64,000 nucleotides of DNA from Streptomyces sp. CHD11 (GTDB lineage: Bacteria > Actinomycetota > Actinomycetes > Streptomycetales > Streptomycetaceae). Positions 32,948-42,579 of this stretch are shown one piece after another (positions within the stretch are counted from its first letter, which is position 1; every line of letters begins with the position of its first letter). The stretch lies in assembly GCF_018638295.1 (NCBI RefSeq), contig NZ_JABTTS010000033.1, positions 25,742 through 89,741 of the forward strand. The letters are read 5' to 3'. The notes beneath the pieces were generated by a model. The model was not told the origin of the DNA, did no database searches, and saw only the letters and a list, made by a program, of their open reading frames with translations. The translations under genes were made by a program, and so were the position numbers.

Positions 32948-34468
32948 ATGGCGACCCCGGAACAAATGGTCGGAATGCAGAGAGAGCTGGACGACGACCG
33001 CGCTCAGCTTCGGAGTATCCGCGACCGCGTCCGGCGCCGGCAGAGTCGGCTCGGCCGCCCCCGGAACGAGATCGACAACTTCGCCCACGCGATCAACGAG
33101 CTCATCGGACTGGACGCCTACCAGAGGCAGGGAATCGGCTGGGCCCGGCGTGACCCGCAGGGGAACCAGAGGTACCAGGAGCTGAGGGACAGCGAGGCGA
33201 CCAACAGGGCGACGGTGCTCACGACACTCCGGGACGTCGAGAGGCGGGCGAGGACGGCACACAGCAGGTCCGCAGAGGACCTTCGTACGGACCGTCGACT
33301 TATGGAATCCATACCGGAACAGGAAAACCGTCTGTACCGGGCGCGCCGCGACTGGGCCAGGAGGATCACCGCGGACACCATGGAAGCCGTTCCTTTCGCG
33401 ACCAACCAGATCAGCGACATCGCCAACAGTGGCGGTCAGAGCTACGACGCGCTCATGGAGGTCCTGCTCGACGACAGCCTCAGGATGCCCACGGACACGG
33501 CGAGGTGGCTCGGCCAGACCGCGGTGCTCGCATCACACGTCGGGGCCGGCGCCTGCGACGAACAGAGTGCCTACGCCTTCACGGAGGCGAACAGGAGGCT
33601 CCGGGGGACCCAGGTGACGCGCGCGAACCTCGAGCCCGGACACGCGATGGTCATCATCGGACCGCCGAACCGCCCCGAGTCGGCGCACATCGACACATGG
33701 CCCCTGCAGGCCAGGGTCACGAACCCGCAGACCTACGGGCTCGACAACATCCAGACCGGTTCCGTCGACCACAGCCAGATCGCCGACGGGCGGGACCTCC
33801 GCGCCCTGGCGCTACCGACCTTGCACCACCCGCTCCCGGCCGCTCCCGTACCCCGTGACCCCATCAGTCTGAACGACGCCGCGAGGTGGATACAGTCCGA
33901 AGGGGTCGGTGCGGAGACCTACCACATCACCAGCACGAGCACCGTTCGCAACAGCGACAGCGGCAGCGACAGCGACGACGTGATCCGGGGCTACGGCCAC
34001 CCCCTGAGCCGGGCAGCGTTCACAGCCCACGCCGACAACGACTTCCAGATCCAGTCCGGGTCCGCAGGACAGTCACCGACCACCGCATCGTCCTCGTCCA
34101 GCTCGTCGGTCGACATGTACAACCCGCCCGGTATGCAGTACGGGGCTCCTGCCTCGCACGTCGGCACCGCGCCGTACACGGCCAACCCGTACGGCGCCTC
34201 GTCCTCCACCACGTCGCCGGGGAACGGCCAGGTCCGGTTCGGAGCCCGCTACAGCGCCCAAGACGTCCAGTACGGCCAGTCTTACGGGACCACGAGCGCC
34301 CAGCCCGCCGCCCCCTACGGCATGCCGCAGGACGTCGCCGGCTTCAACCCCACCCGAACTCCGTACGCAGGCGACAACTCCCAGCGACACCATGGGTCGT
34401 CCGCCTCGCAGTGGCCCCAGCAGCCGAGCGGGCAGCGCGGGCGTGGCCGTGGCGGCGGTGGGCGTTAG
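32948..34468 (+). CDS. Orphan protein with coiled coil, Cys-His-Asp core and Tyr/Gly-rich tail
   Basis: The 506-aa protein has no signal peptide or membrane helix. Residues 1-135 are charged, coiled-coil-like helices (QRELDDDRAQLRSIRDRVRR). A globular core at about 140-290 carries GAGACDEQSAYAF (Cys203), PGHAMVIIG (His232) and AHIDTWPLQARV (Asp249). That spacing matches the Cys-His-Asp order of papain/transglutaminase-like effector hydrolases. Residues about 330-506 are Ser-rich, then Tyr-Gly-Pro-rich (YGAP, YGAS, YGQSYG), ending in an RG-rich tail. GAAGGAG lies before the ATG. It appears to be a single-gene unit. The enzymatic assignment is an inference from motif order; it may be a toxin or effector-like protein. 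Confidence 0.7.
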   Translation: MATPEQMVGMQRELDDDRAQLRSIRDRVRRRQSRLGRPRNEIDNFAHAINELIGLDAYQRQGIGWARRDPQGNQRYQELRDSEATNRATVLTTLRDVERRARTAHSRSAEDLRTDRRLMESIPEQENRLYRARRDWARRITADTMEAVPFATNQISDIANSGGQSYDALMEVLLDDSLRMPTDTARWLGQTAVLASHVGAGACDEQSAYAFTEANRRLRGTQVTRANLEPGHAMVIIGPPNRPESAHIDTWPLQARVTNPQTYGLDNIQTGSVDHSQIADGRDLRALALPTLHHPLPAAPVPRDPISLNDAARWIQSEGVGAETYHITSTSTVRNSDSGSDSDDVIRGYGHPLSRAAFTAHADNDFQIQSGSAGQSPTTASSSSSSSVDMYNPPGMQYGAPASHVGTAPYTANPYGASSSTTSPGNGQVRFGARYSAQDVQYGQSYGTTSAQPAAPYGMPQDVAGFNPTRTPYAGDNSQRHHGSSASQWPQQPSGQRGRGRGGGGR

Positions 34469-34612
34469 ACGTCCGCCTCCACGTAGGCGCCACCTCGCCG
34501 AGTGCCTCGCCCTCCGCCCTCGCCGACGCGCTGCGGGTGGCGGACAGCCGGGGGCGGAGGCCGGGGCAGCTCAGCCGAGCGCGTCGAGGACACCAGGGCG
34601 GCGACTGCTCAC

Positions 34613-37546
34613 CTATGTCTCCAGTGCCTCCGCCAGGACCTCCGCCAGGTGCCGCCCCCGGACGTCCGCGAGCTGCTCCAGCTGTGTCCGGCAGGAGAAG
34701 CCGTCGGCCAGGACGACCGCCTCCTCCGGGGCGTCCCGGACCGAGGGGAGCAACTGCTCCTCGGCGCAGGCGGCCGACACCTCGTAGTGGCCCTTCTCGA
34801 ATCCGAAGTTGCCGGCCAGGCCGCAGCAGCCGCCGCTCAGTTCACCGGTGAGGCCGGCCGACGCGCGCAGGCGGCGGTCGGGGGCGTCGCCCAGTACCGC
34901 GTGCTGGTGGCAGTGGGTCTGGCCGGTGACGGGACGGTTGAGGGACGGTGGCTTCCAGTCGGGGGCGTACTGCTCCAGCGCTTCCGCGAAGGTCAGGACG
35001 CGGGAGGCGAGTCGCGCCGCGCGGGGGTCGTCGTGGAGGAGTTCCGGGGCGTCCGTGCGCAGGGCCGCCGCGCAGCTCGGTTCCAGGACGACCAGGGGGG
35101 CGTCGGTGGCCAGGACCGGTTCCAGGAGGTCGAGGGTGCGGCGCAGGACGGCGCGGGCGCGGTCGAGCTGGCCCGTGGAGATGTAGGTCAGGCCGCAGCA
35201 GACCCGGCTCCTGCGGGCCGTCAGCAGGGACAGGGCCGAGCGGCTGCGGGCGTCGCCCACCCTGCCGGCCGTCCGCAGGGTCGGAGGCAGCGCCACACGC
35301 AGGCCCGCCGCCTCCAGCACGCGCACGGCCGCCCGGCCCACCGACGGCGACAGGTGCTCGGTGAAGGTGTCCGGCCAGAGGACCACCAGCCGGTCTCCGG
35401 CAGGGAACGCGGTCCTGGCACCTGCCGGGGGCCCCGGCAGGTCCCCGGCGAAGGACGCGGGTCCGCCGTCGCCCGGCGGCCCGGACCGCCCCCGCCACCA
35501 CCGCGTGAACGTCTCCCCCGCCACCCGGGGGACCGCCCGCTCCCCCGCGATCCCGCCCAGCCGTTTCGCCACGCGCGCGAGCGGACCCATCGAGGCCAGG
35601 GCGTTGACCACCCCCGCGGTACGTGTCCGCGCCACCCAGCCCAGCCACACCGGCAGCCACCCCATCGCGTAGTGGGCGGCGGGGCGGCGGCGGCCCGCGT
35701 AGTGGTGGTGCAGGAACTCCGCCTTGTACGTGGCCATGTCGACCCCGACCGGGCAGTCCGAGCGGCAGCCCTTGCAGGACAGGCAGAGGTCCAGGGCGTC
35801 CCGTACCTCCGTGGAGCGCCAGCCGTCGGTGATCAGTTCGCCCGCGAGCATCTCGTGCAGCAGGCGGGCGCGCCCGCGCGTGGAGTGTTCCTCCTCGCCC
35901 GTCGCACGGTACGAGGGGCACATCACCGCCGCTCCCGACACCGACGTCGTACGGCACTTGGCGACGCCCACGCAGCGCCGTACCGCAGCCGGGAAGTCGC
36001 CGCCGTCTGCGGGGTAGCCGAAGGCGACGTCCACCGGTTCGCGCGGGAGGACGGAGAAGCGGAGGTCGGCGTCCAGGGGTGCGGGGCGCACCAGCATGCC
36101 GGGGTTCAGCAGGTCGTCCGGGTCCCAGAGGGCCTTCACCCGTCCGAAGAGGGCGACCGTCTCCGCGCCGTACATCCGCGGGAGCAGCTCCGCGCGTGCC
36201 TGGCCGTCGCCGTGTTCGCCGGAGAGGGAACCGCCGTAGGAGACGACCAGGCCGGCCAGTTCCTCCGAGAAGCGGCGGAAGCGGGCGACGCCCGGCGCGG
36301 TCAGCAGGTCGAAGTCGATGCGGACGTGGATGCAGCCGTCCCCGAAGTGTCCGTACGGGGTGCCGCGCAGGCCGTGGGAGGCCAGCAGCCCCCTGAAGTC
36401 CCGCAGATAGGCGCCGAGCCGGGCGGGCGGTACCGCGCAGTCCTCCCAGCCGGGCCAGGCCTCGGTCCCGTCCGGCATCCGCGTCGCCGTCCCGCTCGCG
36501 TCCTCCCGGACGCGCCACAGCGTGCCCTGGCGGGCCGGGTCGGTGACCACCAGGGCGTCCAGGACGTCCGCCGCGCGGACGATCGTCTCCGCACGCGCGC
36601 GGGCCTCCGCCTCCGTGTCCCCGCCGGTCTCCACGAACAGCCACGCTCCCCCGCGCGGGAGCCCGGCGTCCGGCGGCACCAGATCCGCCGCCATGCCCTC
36701 CACGGTCAGCGGGCCGTGCTCCAGCAGTCCCGCCGCCGCCTCCGCCGCCCCGCTCTCGTCCGCGTACGCCAGCACGGCGAGGCTGCGCGCGCGTGGTGCC
36801 CGTACCAGGTCCACGACCGCCTCCGTCAGCACGCCCAGGGTGCCCTCCGAGCCGCAGAAGGAGCGGGCGACGTCGGCGCCCCGCTCGGGCAGCAGGGCGT
36901 CCACCGCGTAGCCGGAGATGCGGCGGGGCAGGTCGGGGAACCCGGTGCGCAGGCGGGCCAGTTCGCCGTCGGCCAGCGCGCGCAGCCCGTCCGGGGCACC
37001 CGCCCAGGCCGGTCCCGGGCGCAGCCGCTCGCCGCGCGGGGTGAGGACCGTGAGCTCGCGCACGCTGTCGGCCGTCGTGCCCCAGGCCACCGAGTGGGCG
37101 CCGCAGGAATTGTTGCCGATCATGCCGCCGAGGGTGCAGCGGCTGTGGGTGGAGGGGTCCGGGCCGAAGCGCAGGCCGTGCGGGGCGGCGGCCTCCTGGA
37201 GGCGGTCGAGGACGAGGCCGGGCTGGACGACGGCCGTGCGGGTCCGGGGGTCGAGGGACAGCAGGCGGTTCATGTGCCGTGTGAAGTCGAGCACTACACC
37301 CGTGCCGGTCGCCTGCCCCGCGATCGACGTGCCGCCGCCGCGCGGCACCACGGGAACCCCGTACGTCCGGCACACCGACAGCGCCGCCGCCACGTCGTCG
37401 GCGTCCCGTGGCGCCACCACACCGAGCGGCACCCGGCGGTAGTTGGAGGCATCCATCGTGGTCAGCGCACGTGCGGTCGCGGAGAAGTCGACCTCGCCGC
37501 CCACGGCGGCGCGCAGTGCGGCCCGCAGTTCCCGGTGATCCGTCAT
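34613..37546 (-). CDS. FAD-linked oxidase fused to Fe-S/CCG subunit (D-2-hydroxyacid dehydrogenase type)
   Basis: The 977-aa protein fuses a GlcD-like FAD oxidase with a GlpC/GlcF-like iron-sulfur module. The PCMH-type FAD domain has VVPRGGGTSIAGQATGTG near residue 70 and IGNNSCGAHSVAWGTT near 145; the FAD-oxidase C domain has YGGSLSGEHGDGQAR near 435. Ferredoxin motifs are CVGVAKC...CPSY near 520 and CLSCKGCRSDCP near 590. C-terminal cysteine-rich CCG repeats include SGGCCGLAGNFGFEKGHY. It probably oxidises D-lactate or a related 2-hydroxyacid and passes electrons to quinone. The ATG follows TGAGGAC. Bases 35411-35490 recur at the left edge of the window. Confidence 0.9.
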   Translation of the reverse strand: MTDHRELRAALRAAVGGEVDFSATARALTTMDASNYRRVPLGVVAPRDADDVAAALSVCRTYGVPVVPRGGGTSIAGQATGTGVVLDFTRHMNRLLSLDPRTRTAVVQPGLVLDRLQEAAAPHGLRFGPDPSTHSRCTLGGMIGNNSCGAHSVAWGTTADSVRELTVLTPRGERLRPGPAWAGAPDGLRALADGELARLRTGFPDLPRRISGYAVDALLPERGADVARSFCGSEGTLGVLTEAVVDLVRAPRARSLAVLAYADESGAAEAAAGLLEHGPLTVEGMAADLVPPDAGLPRGGAWLFVETGGDTEAEARARAETIVRAADVLDALVVTDPARQGTLWRVREDASGTATRMPDGTEAWPGWEDCAVPPARLGAYLRDFRGLLASHGLRGTPYGHFGDGCIHVRIDFDLLTAPGVARFRRFSEELAGLVVSYGGSLSGEHGDGQARAELLPRMYGAETVALFGRVKALWDPDDLLNPGMLVRPAPLDADLRFSVLPREPVDVAFGYPADGGDFPAAVRRCVGVAKCRTTSVSGAAVMCPSYRATGEEEHSTRGRARLLHEMLAGELITDGWRSTEVRDALDLCLSCKGCRSDCPVGVDMATYKAEFLHHHYAGRRRPAAHYAMGWLPVWLGWVARTRTAGVVNALASMGPLARVAKRLGGIAGERAVPRVAGETFTRWWRGRSGPPGDGGPASFAGDLPGPPAGARTAFPAGDRLVVLWPDTFTEHLSPSVGRAAVRVLEAAGLRVALPPTLRTAGRVGDARSRSALSLLTARRSRVCCGLTYISTGQLDRARAVLRRTLDLLEPVLATDAPLVVLEPSCAAALRTDAPELLHDDPRAARLASRVLTFAEALEQYAPDWKPPSLNRPVTGQTHCHQHAVLGDAPDRRLRASAGLTGELSGGCCGLAGNFGFEKGHYEVSAACAEEQLLPSVRDAPEEAVVLADGFSCRTQLEQLADVRGRHLAEVLAEALET

Positions 37547-37835
37547 GTCCTCAGGATGCCTCCGCACGGGCCGGGCGGGGGCGGCGGAACACACCGCCCG
37601 CGGCGCCGGTCCGCCGCCCGGAAACACGGCGTTTATCGAGAGTGGAACCGGAATCTTCCCAAGACAATCACGAACTCTCATATAGTGACCGCGAGTTGCG
37701 CGCAGTTGTCGGACCTCGTTCGGAAAAGCGACCCCAGAAACAGGTCCGGCGTCCCATCGAACCCCCCGAGGGCCGCGCGGAGACGACGGCGCACGCCCGC
37801 GGACCGACCGAGGACCCGACCGAGGAACCTGATTG
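37547..37835. promoter_or_regulatory. Divergent promoter region, dehydrogenase / conservon
   Basis: TATAGT at 37681-37686 is a good -10 box for rightward transcription into cvnA, with an AT-richer stretch AAGACAATCA just upstream. No convincing -35 is seen at 17 bp. The predicted leader to the cvnA ATG is about 145 nt. Confidence 0.45.
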
Positions 37836-39977
37836 ATGACCTCCCCCCTGCTCCCCGGCGACCGCCCCACCCCCCGCAGCATGGTGCCCGTCCCCCTGCT
37901 CACCGCGGCGCTCGCCGCGGCGGCGGTACTCACCGCGTTCCTCCTCGTCCCGGAGGCCGCGGCCACCGCCACCCTGGTGACCGGGACGGTCGCCGCCGTG
38001 CTGCTCTGCGCGGCCGCCGGTGTGGCCGCCTACTTCATCCTCGCGGCGCGGGCGGCACGCACCCGCCTGGAGTCCGTCACCCAGGACGTCGGGCGCCTGC
38101 TCCAGGAACGGGCCCGGCTGTCCGAGGAGTCCCGCCGCCAGCACGAGCGGCTGACCGGTGAACTCAACCGGGAACGCGCCCGCCTCTCCGCCGAGCTGGA
38201 CCAGGAGCGGGCCCGCCTCGCCGAGACCCTGGCCGCCGAACGCGACCGGCTCACCGAGCAGTACGGCGACGACCTCGCGCGGCTGACACGGGAACACGAC
38301 GGGGAACTCACCCGGCTCACCGGTGCGCACACCGCCGAACTGGAACGGCTGACCGGGGAACACGCCGCGAAGCTGCACCTCATCACCGAGGAACACACCG
38401 CCCACACCGCCCGCACGGCCCGCGACCACGCCGAGGAGCTGAAGCGGCTGGAGGACGAGCGGACCGAGCTGATGTCCGAGGGCGACCGGCTCCGCGAACA
38501 GAACGCCCGGCTGACCACCAGGCTGCGGGAGGCCAACGGCATCCGGGCCGCCGCCGTCTCCGCGACCGCCAACGCGGCCGGACGGATGCAGGCGCTCTCC
38601 ACGGGCATGCTCGCCGACCTGCGCGCGATGGAGGAGAAGCACCACGACGAGGAGGTCCTCGCCGACCTGCTCCACCTCGACCACCGCACCGCGCAGGCGG
38701 GCAGGCTCGCCGACTCCGTCGCCGTCCTCACCGGCGCCCGCTCCGGCCGGCGCTGGGCCCGGCCCATCGCCATGGAGTCGATCCTGCGCGGCGCCATGGG
38801 CCGGATCAGCGGCTACCAGCGGATCCGCGTCCACTCCGCCAGCGACACCGCCGTCGCGGGCCACGCCGCCGAGGGCGTGATGCACGCGCTCGCCGAACTC
38901 CTCGACAACGCCGCGAACTTCTCACCGCCGACCGCCGAGGTGCACGTCTACGTCGAGGAGGTCCCGGCCGGGGTCATCGTGTCCGTCGAGGACAGCGGGC
39001 TGGTGATGGGCGAGGCACAGCTGCGCCGCGCGGAGCGCGCGGTCTCCGGCGAGAGCACCGAGCTCGGCGGTCTCACCGGTACCCGGCTCGGCCTCGCGGT
39101 GGTCGGCCGGCTGGCCCGGCGGTACGGGCTGCGGGTCTCCTACCGCCCCTCGGCCCGCGGCGGCACGGGCGTACTGATACTCGTCCCGCAGGACATCCTC
39201 GTACCGGCGGACGCGGGGCCCTCGGCACCGCTGCCGGTGACCACCGCGACGCCCGCCGGAACGACCCCCTCGCCGGCCCCGCCCCGTACGCCCTCGCCGG
39301 CGCCGTCCCGCACCATCCCGCCGGCCGGCGCCACGGCGGCCGGGTTCCCGGCCGGTCCCGCGGGCTCCTCCGCGGATCCGGCGGACATCGTCCTTCCCCA
39401 GCGCCGGAACGGCAGCCGGCCCGACGGCCCGGCAGCCCTCCCGGCCAGCGCCGCCACCCCCGGCCGGCCGGAACCGGAGACGAGCCACACCACCGCGCAC
39501 AGCGGCGACCCCACCACCGGCACCGACGCCACCCCGGCCGAAGGCCCCACGCCCCTCGGAAGCGCCCGCCCCGCTCCCTCCTACGCCGCCTCCCGCGCCG
39601 GGGCCGACCTCGACCCCGACCCGGTCCCCACCCACGAGTCGCCGACCCCGGAAACCGACGAGACGGAGGCCATCGTGCTGCCCCGCCGCCGCCGGGGCCG
39701 GACCCTGGCCGAAGCCGAGCGCGGCCGCTCCGGCACCAGCGGGCCCTCCGCCCCCCGGCCCGCCCCCACGGCCGAGGAGACGCGAGCCCGCACCGCGCGC
39801 TTCAGCAGCTTCCGCCAGGCCGTCCGCACCCCGACCCCGGACGACACCGCCGACCCGGACACCCCCGCGGCCGCGGACACTCCCGGCACCGGCCCCGCCG
39901 GCACGCGTACCACCCCCGACCCGATTCCCGAAGCACGGACCACTCCCGCGACCCCGGAAGGCGACACCACCTCATGA
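37836..39977 (+). CDS. cvnA: Conservon sensor kinase-like protein CvnA
   Basis: The 713-aa membrane protein has two N-terminal transmembrane helices (about 18-40 and 45-70) and a long coiled coil (about 80-225) with repeated ERLTGE/ELxRL heptads. The nitrate-sensor-like dimerisation segment ADLLHLDHRTAQAGRLA carries the candidate histidine. A GHKL ATPase domain follows (ELLDNAANFSPPT; VEDSGLVMGEAQL; GTRLGLAVVGRLARRYG), then a disordered Pro/Ala/Thr-rich tail of about 270 aa. In conservons CvnA partners CvnB-D in a G-protein-like signalling complex. The ATG at 37836 follows CGAGGAA; its stop overlaps cvnB. Confidence 0.92.
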   Translation: MTSPLLPGDRPTPRSMVPVPLLTAALAAAAVLTAFLLVPEAAATATLVTGTVAAVLLCAAAGVAAYFILAARAARTRLESVTQDVGRLLQERARLSEESRRQHERLTGELNRERARLSAELDQERARLAETLAAERDRLTEQYGDDLARLTREHDGELTRLTGAHTAELERLTGEHAAKLHLITEEHTAHTARTARDHAEELKRLEDERTELMSEGDRLREQNARLTTRLREANGIRAAAVSATANAAGRMQALSTGMLADLRAMEEKHHDEEVLADLLHLDHRTAQAGRLADSVAVLTGARSGRRWARPIAMESILRGAMGRISGYQRIRVHSASDTAVAGHAAEGVMHALAELLDNAANFSPPTAEVHVYVEEVPAGVIVSVEDSGLVMGEAQLRRAERAVSGESTELGGLTGTRLGLAVVGRLARRYGLRVSYRPSARGGTGVLILVPQDILVPADAGPSAPLPVTTATPAGTTPSPAPPRTPSPAPSRTIPPAGATAAGFPAGPAGSSADPADIVLPQRRNGSRPDGPAALPASAATPGRPEPETSHTTAHSGDPTTGTDATPAEGPTPLGSARPAPSYAASRAGADLDPDPVPTHESPTPETDETEAIVLPRRRRGRTLAEAERGRSGTSGPSAPRPAPTAEETRARTARFSSFRQAVRTPTPDDTADPDTPAAADTPGTGPAGTRTTPDPIPEARTTPATPEGDTTS

Positions 39978-40381
39978 CCGGCACGACGACCGCCGACGAG
40001 AAGCTCACCTGGCTGCTGGAGGGCCTGCTGGAGCGAACGCCGGGCGCGCGGCACGCGCTCGTGCTCTCCCGTGACGGCCTGAAACTGTGCCGTACCCCGG
40101 AGCTGTCCGCCGACCAGGCCGACCAGCTGGCCGCCATCTCCGCCGGCATCCAGTCCCTGTCCCACGGCGCCTCCGTCGAGTTCGGCGACGGCAGCGGTGG
40201 GGTGCGCTCCGCGATGACCGAGTTCTACGGTGGCGTGCTGTTCATCGTGGAGGCCGGGAACGGCGCCCATCTGGCCGTCGTCACCAGCGAGGAGGCCGAC
40301 GCCGGGCTCATCGGGCACAACATGAGCGAACTCGTGGAGCAGCTCGGCGAGCACCTGACCGCGCTGCCGCGCAGCTCATGA
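39974..40381 (+). CDS. cvnB: Conservon roadblock/LC7 protein CvnB
   Basis: The 135-aa protein is a roadblock/LC7 fold (LTWLLEGLLERTPGARHALV; DQADQLAAISAGIQSL; GGVLFIVEAGNGAHLAVV). Such proteins act as GTPase-interacting or MglB-like regulators; CvnB probably controls the CvnD GTPase. Its ATG overlaps the cvnA stop, and its stop overlaps the cvnC start by 4 nt. Length and order match the family. Confidence 0.95.
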   Translation: MTGTTTADEKLTWLLEGLLERTPGARHALVLSRDGLKLCRTPELSADQADQLAAISAGIQSLSHGASVEFGDGSGGVRSAMTEFYGGVLFIVEAGNGAHLAVVTSEEADAGLIGHNMSELVEQLGEHLTALPRSS

Positions 40382-40725
40382 GCCGGCCCGGCAGGGACGA
40401 CGCCCCCGACCGGCTGTACACCCTCACCCAGGGACGCAGCCGCTCCGGTCCCGACAACCCCTTCGACCTGGTCACCCTGGTCGTCGCCGAATGCGATCCG
40501 GTGCCCGGCATGCAGTCCGAGCACGCGGCGATCCTGCGGATGACCGGGCGCCCCACGGCCGTCGTGGAGATCGCGGCCGAGCTGAGACTGCCCGTGAGCA
40601 TCACCCGGATCCTGCTCTCCGACCTACAGGCGGCGGGCCGGGTCAGTGCCCGTCATCCCCGCAAGGCCGCCGTACCCGACCCCGACATCCTGGAGCAGGT
40701 GCTCGTTGGACTCCGCAACCTCTGA
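40378..40725 (+). CDS. cvnC: Conservon DUF742 protein CvnC
   Basis: The 115-aa protein has a winged-helix-like DUF742 fold: RLYTLTQGRSRSGPDNPFDL, then VVEIAAELRLPVSITRILLSDLQAAGRV. DUF742 is found almost only between roadblock and GTPase genes in actinobacteria. The ATG is embedded in the cvnB stop (ATGA). The last 20 bases overlap the cvnD start. Its biochemical role within the conservon is unknown. Confidence 0.95.
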   Translation: MSRPGRDDAPDRLYTLTQGRSRSGPDNPFDLVTLVVAECDPVPGMQSEHAAILRMTGRPTAVVEIAAELRLPVSITRILLSDLQAAGRVSARHPRKAAVPDPDILEQVLVGLRNL

Positions 40726-41347
40726 CCCGCGCACGGACACGGTCACCGAGACCCGTGCACCGCTGGGCGCGTCGGCCGACAACGGCCTGAAGATCGTGGT
40801 CGTGGGCGGCTTCGGCGCCGGCAAGACCACCATGGTCCGCTCGGTCAGCGAGATCCGTCCCCTCAACACCGAGGAGACGATGACCCAGGCCGGCGAGGCC
40901 GTCGACGACACCAGCGGTGTGAGCGCCAAGACCGCGACCACCGTCGCCTTCGACTTCGGCCGCATCACCCTCGACGCGCACAACGTGCTGTACCTGTTCG
41001 GCGCGCCCGGCCAGGAACGCTTCTGGTTCCTGTGGGACCGGCTGTTCTCCGGCACGCTCGGCGCGGTCGTGCTGGTCGACACCCGGCGCATCGACGACTC
41101 CTGGTACGCCATCGACCGGCTGGAGCAGCACGGCACGCCGTTCATCGTGGCCTGCAACGACTTCGGAGGCGCCACCTTCACCCCGACGCAGATCCGCGAG
41201 GCCCTCGACCTCGACCCGCACGTACCGCTGGTGAACTGCGACGCGCGGTCCCGTGAGTCCAGCAAGATCGTGCTGATCACACTCGTGGAGCACATCCAGA
41301 CCCTGTACGCCGACCCTGCCCGAGCCCCCCGTCAGGAGCTGGTGTGA
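40706..41347 (+). CDS. cvnD: Conservon GTP-binding protein CvnD
   Basis: The 213-aa small GTPase has G1 VGGFGAGKTTMV, G3-like FGAPGQERFWFLWDRL (Gln present) and a G4-like ACNDFGG instead of NKxD. The family is related to MglA/Ras-like ATP/GTP-binding proteins. The TTG at 40706 inside cvnC is chosen because GGAGC lies upstream and CvnD homologues begin near this point. It switches under CvnB/CvnA control in the proposed signalling complex. The stop overlaps the next start. Confidence 0.93.
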   Translation: MDSATSDPRTDTVTETRAPLGASADNGLKIVVVGGFGAGKTTMVRSVSEIRPLNTEETMTQAGEAVDDTSGVSAKTATTVAFDFGRITLDAHNVLYLFGAPGQERFWFLWDRLFSGTLGAVVLVDTRRIDDSWYAIDRLEQHGTPFIVACNDFGGATFTPTQIREALDLDPHVPLVNCDARSRESSKIVLITLVEHIQTLYADPARAPRQELV

Positions 41348-42579
41348 GTCCCGCCACCGTCCCCAACGCCGTCCCGTTCAGCGGCCCCCTGCTCCAGGAC
41401 GACCCGGCCCGGGTGTACCGGGAGCTGCGCCGCGAGCACGGCAGCGTCGTCCCGGTGGTGCTGGACGGGGACGCGCCGGCGTGGCTGGTCCTCGGCTACC
41501 GGGAACTGCACCAGGTGACCGGCGACCCGGTGCTGTTCAGCCGCGACTCCGACCTGTGGAACCAGTGGGACAACATCCCCGACGACTGGCCCCTGCTGCC
41601 GATGATCGGCCGCAGACAGCCGTCGATCCTCTACACCGTCGGCGAACGGCACCGTGAGCGGGCCGGGATGCTGGTGAACGCGCTGGAGGCGGTCGACCCG
41701 TTCGAACTGCGCGGCTACGCCGAGAAGTTCGCGGACGAACTGATCGACGGCATCTGCCCCCAGGGCGCCGCCGACATCATCGGCGAGTTCGCGATGCTGC
41801 TCCCGGTGCGGGTGCTGGCCCGGCTCTTCGGCTTCCCCGACGAGGAGGGCCCGGCGCTGGTCACCGCCCTCAACGACATGATCGACGGGCGGGAGCGCGC
41901 GCTCGCGGGCCAGACCCACCTCTTCACGTCGATGACGGAACTGGTGGCCGCCCGCGGGAGCGCGCCCGCCGAGGACGTCGCCTCGCGGATGCTCACCGAC
42001 ACCTCGGGGTTCACCGAGGAGGAGATCGTCCAGGACATGATGGTCATGATGGCGGCCGGTCACCAGCCGACCGCCGACTGGATCGGCAACTCGCTGCATC
42101 TGATGCTGACCGACCCCCGGTTCGCCGCCTCCCTCTTCGGGGGCCGCAACAGCGTCGCCGAGGCGATGAACGAGGTGCTGTGGGAGGACACGCCCACGCA
42201 GAACGTGGCCGCCCGCTGGGCGTCCCGCGACACCCAGCTCGGCGGCCGCCGGGTCCGCGCCGGCGACATGCTGCTCCTCGGCCTCCAGGGCGCCAACTCC
42301 GACCCCCAGGTGCGGACCGACGGCTCGGCGCTGACCGGCGGCAACGGCGCCCACTTCTCCTTCGGCCACGGGGAGCACCGCTGCCCGTTCCCGGCGCAGG
42401 AGGTCGCCGAGGTGATCGCCCGGACCGGTATCGAGGTCGTCCTGGACCGGCTGCCGGACATCGATCTCGCGGTCCCGGCCGCGAAGCTGACCCGCCGCCC
42501 CTCACCGTGGCTGCGCGGTCTGTCCGAACTCCCGGTCACCTTCACACCCACTCCCGCCCTTGGAGGCACGCGCGCATGA
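41344..42579 (+). CDS. CYP157-like cytochrome P450 lacking the ExxR arginine
   Basis: The 411-aa soluble P450 has heme-ligand Cys347 in FGHGEHRCPFPAQ. Two otherwise near-invariant features are altered. The K-helix ExxR motif reads E277-V-L-W280, and the I-helix acid-Thr pair is AGHQPT (Gln241 for Glu/Asp). CYP157 members of S. coelicolor conservons are known to lack ExxR, so this is family behaviour, not decay. The GTG start overlaps the cvnD stop, so it is the fifth coupled conservon gene. Its partner is probably the CYP154-like gene next to it. Confidence 0.9.
   Translation: MSPATVPNAVPFSGPLLQDDPARVYRELRREHGSVVPVVLDGDAPAWLVLGYRELHQVTGDPVLFSRDSDLWNQWDNIPDDWPLLPMIGRRQPSILYTVGERHRERAGMLVNALEAVDPFELRGYAEKFADELIDGICPQGAADIIGEFAMLLPVRVLARLFGFPDEEGPALVTALNDMIDGRERALAGQTHLFTSMTELVAARGSAPAEDVASRMLTDTSGFTEEEIVQDMMVMMAAGHQPTADWIGNSLHLMLTDPRFAASLFGGRNSVAEAMNEVLWEDTPTQNVAARWASRDTQLGGRRVRAGDMLLLGLQGANSDPQVRTDGSALTGGNGAHFSFGHGEHRCPFPAQEVAEVIARTGIEVVLDRLPDIDLAVPAAKLTRRPSPWLRGLSELPVTFTPTPALGGTRA

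Noticed and set aside
34502..38161. Very long rightward frame (over 1200 codons) antisense to the FAD/Fe-S dehydrogenase
   Set aside because: Composition is Arg/Gly/Pro shadow sequence. The opposite strand carries all the conserved motifs.
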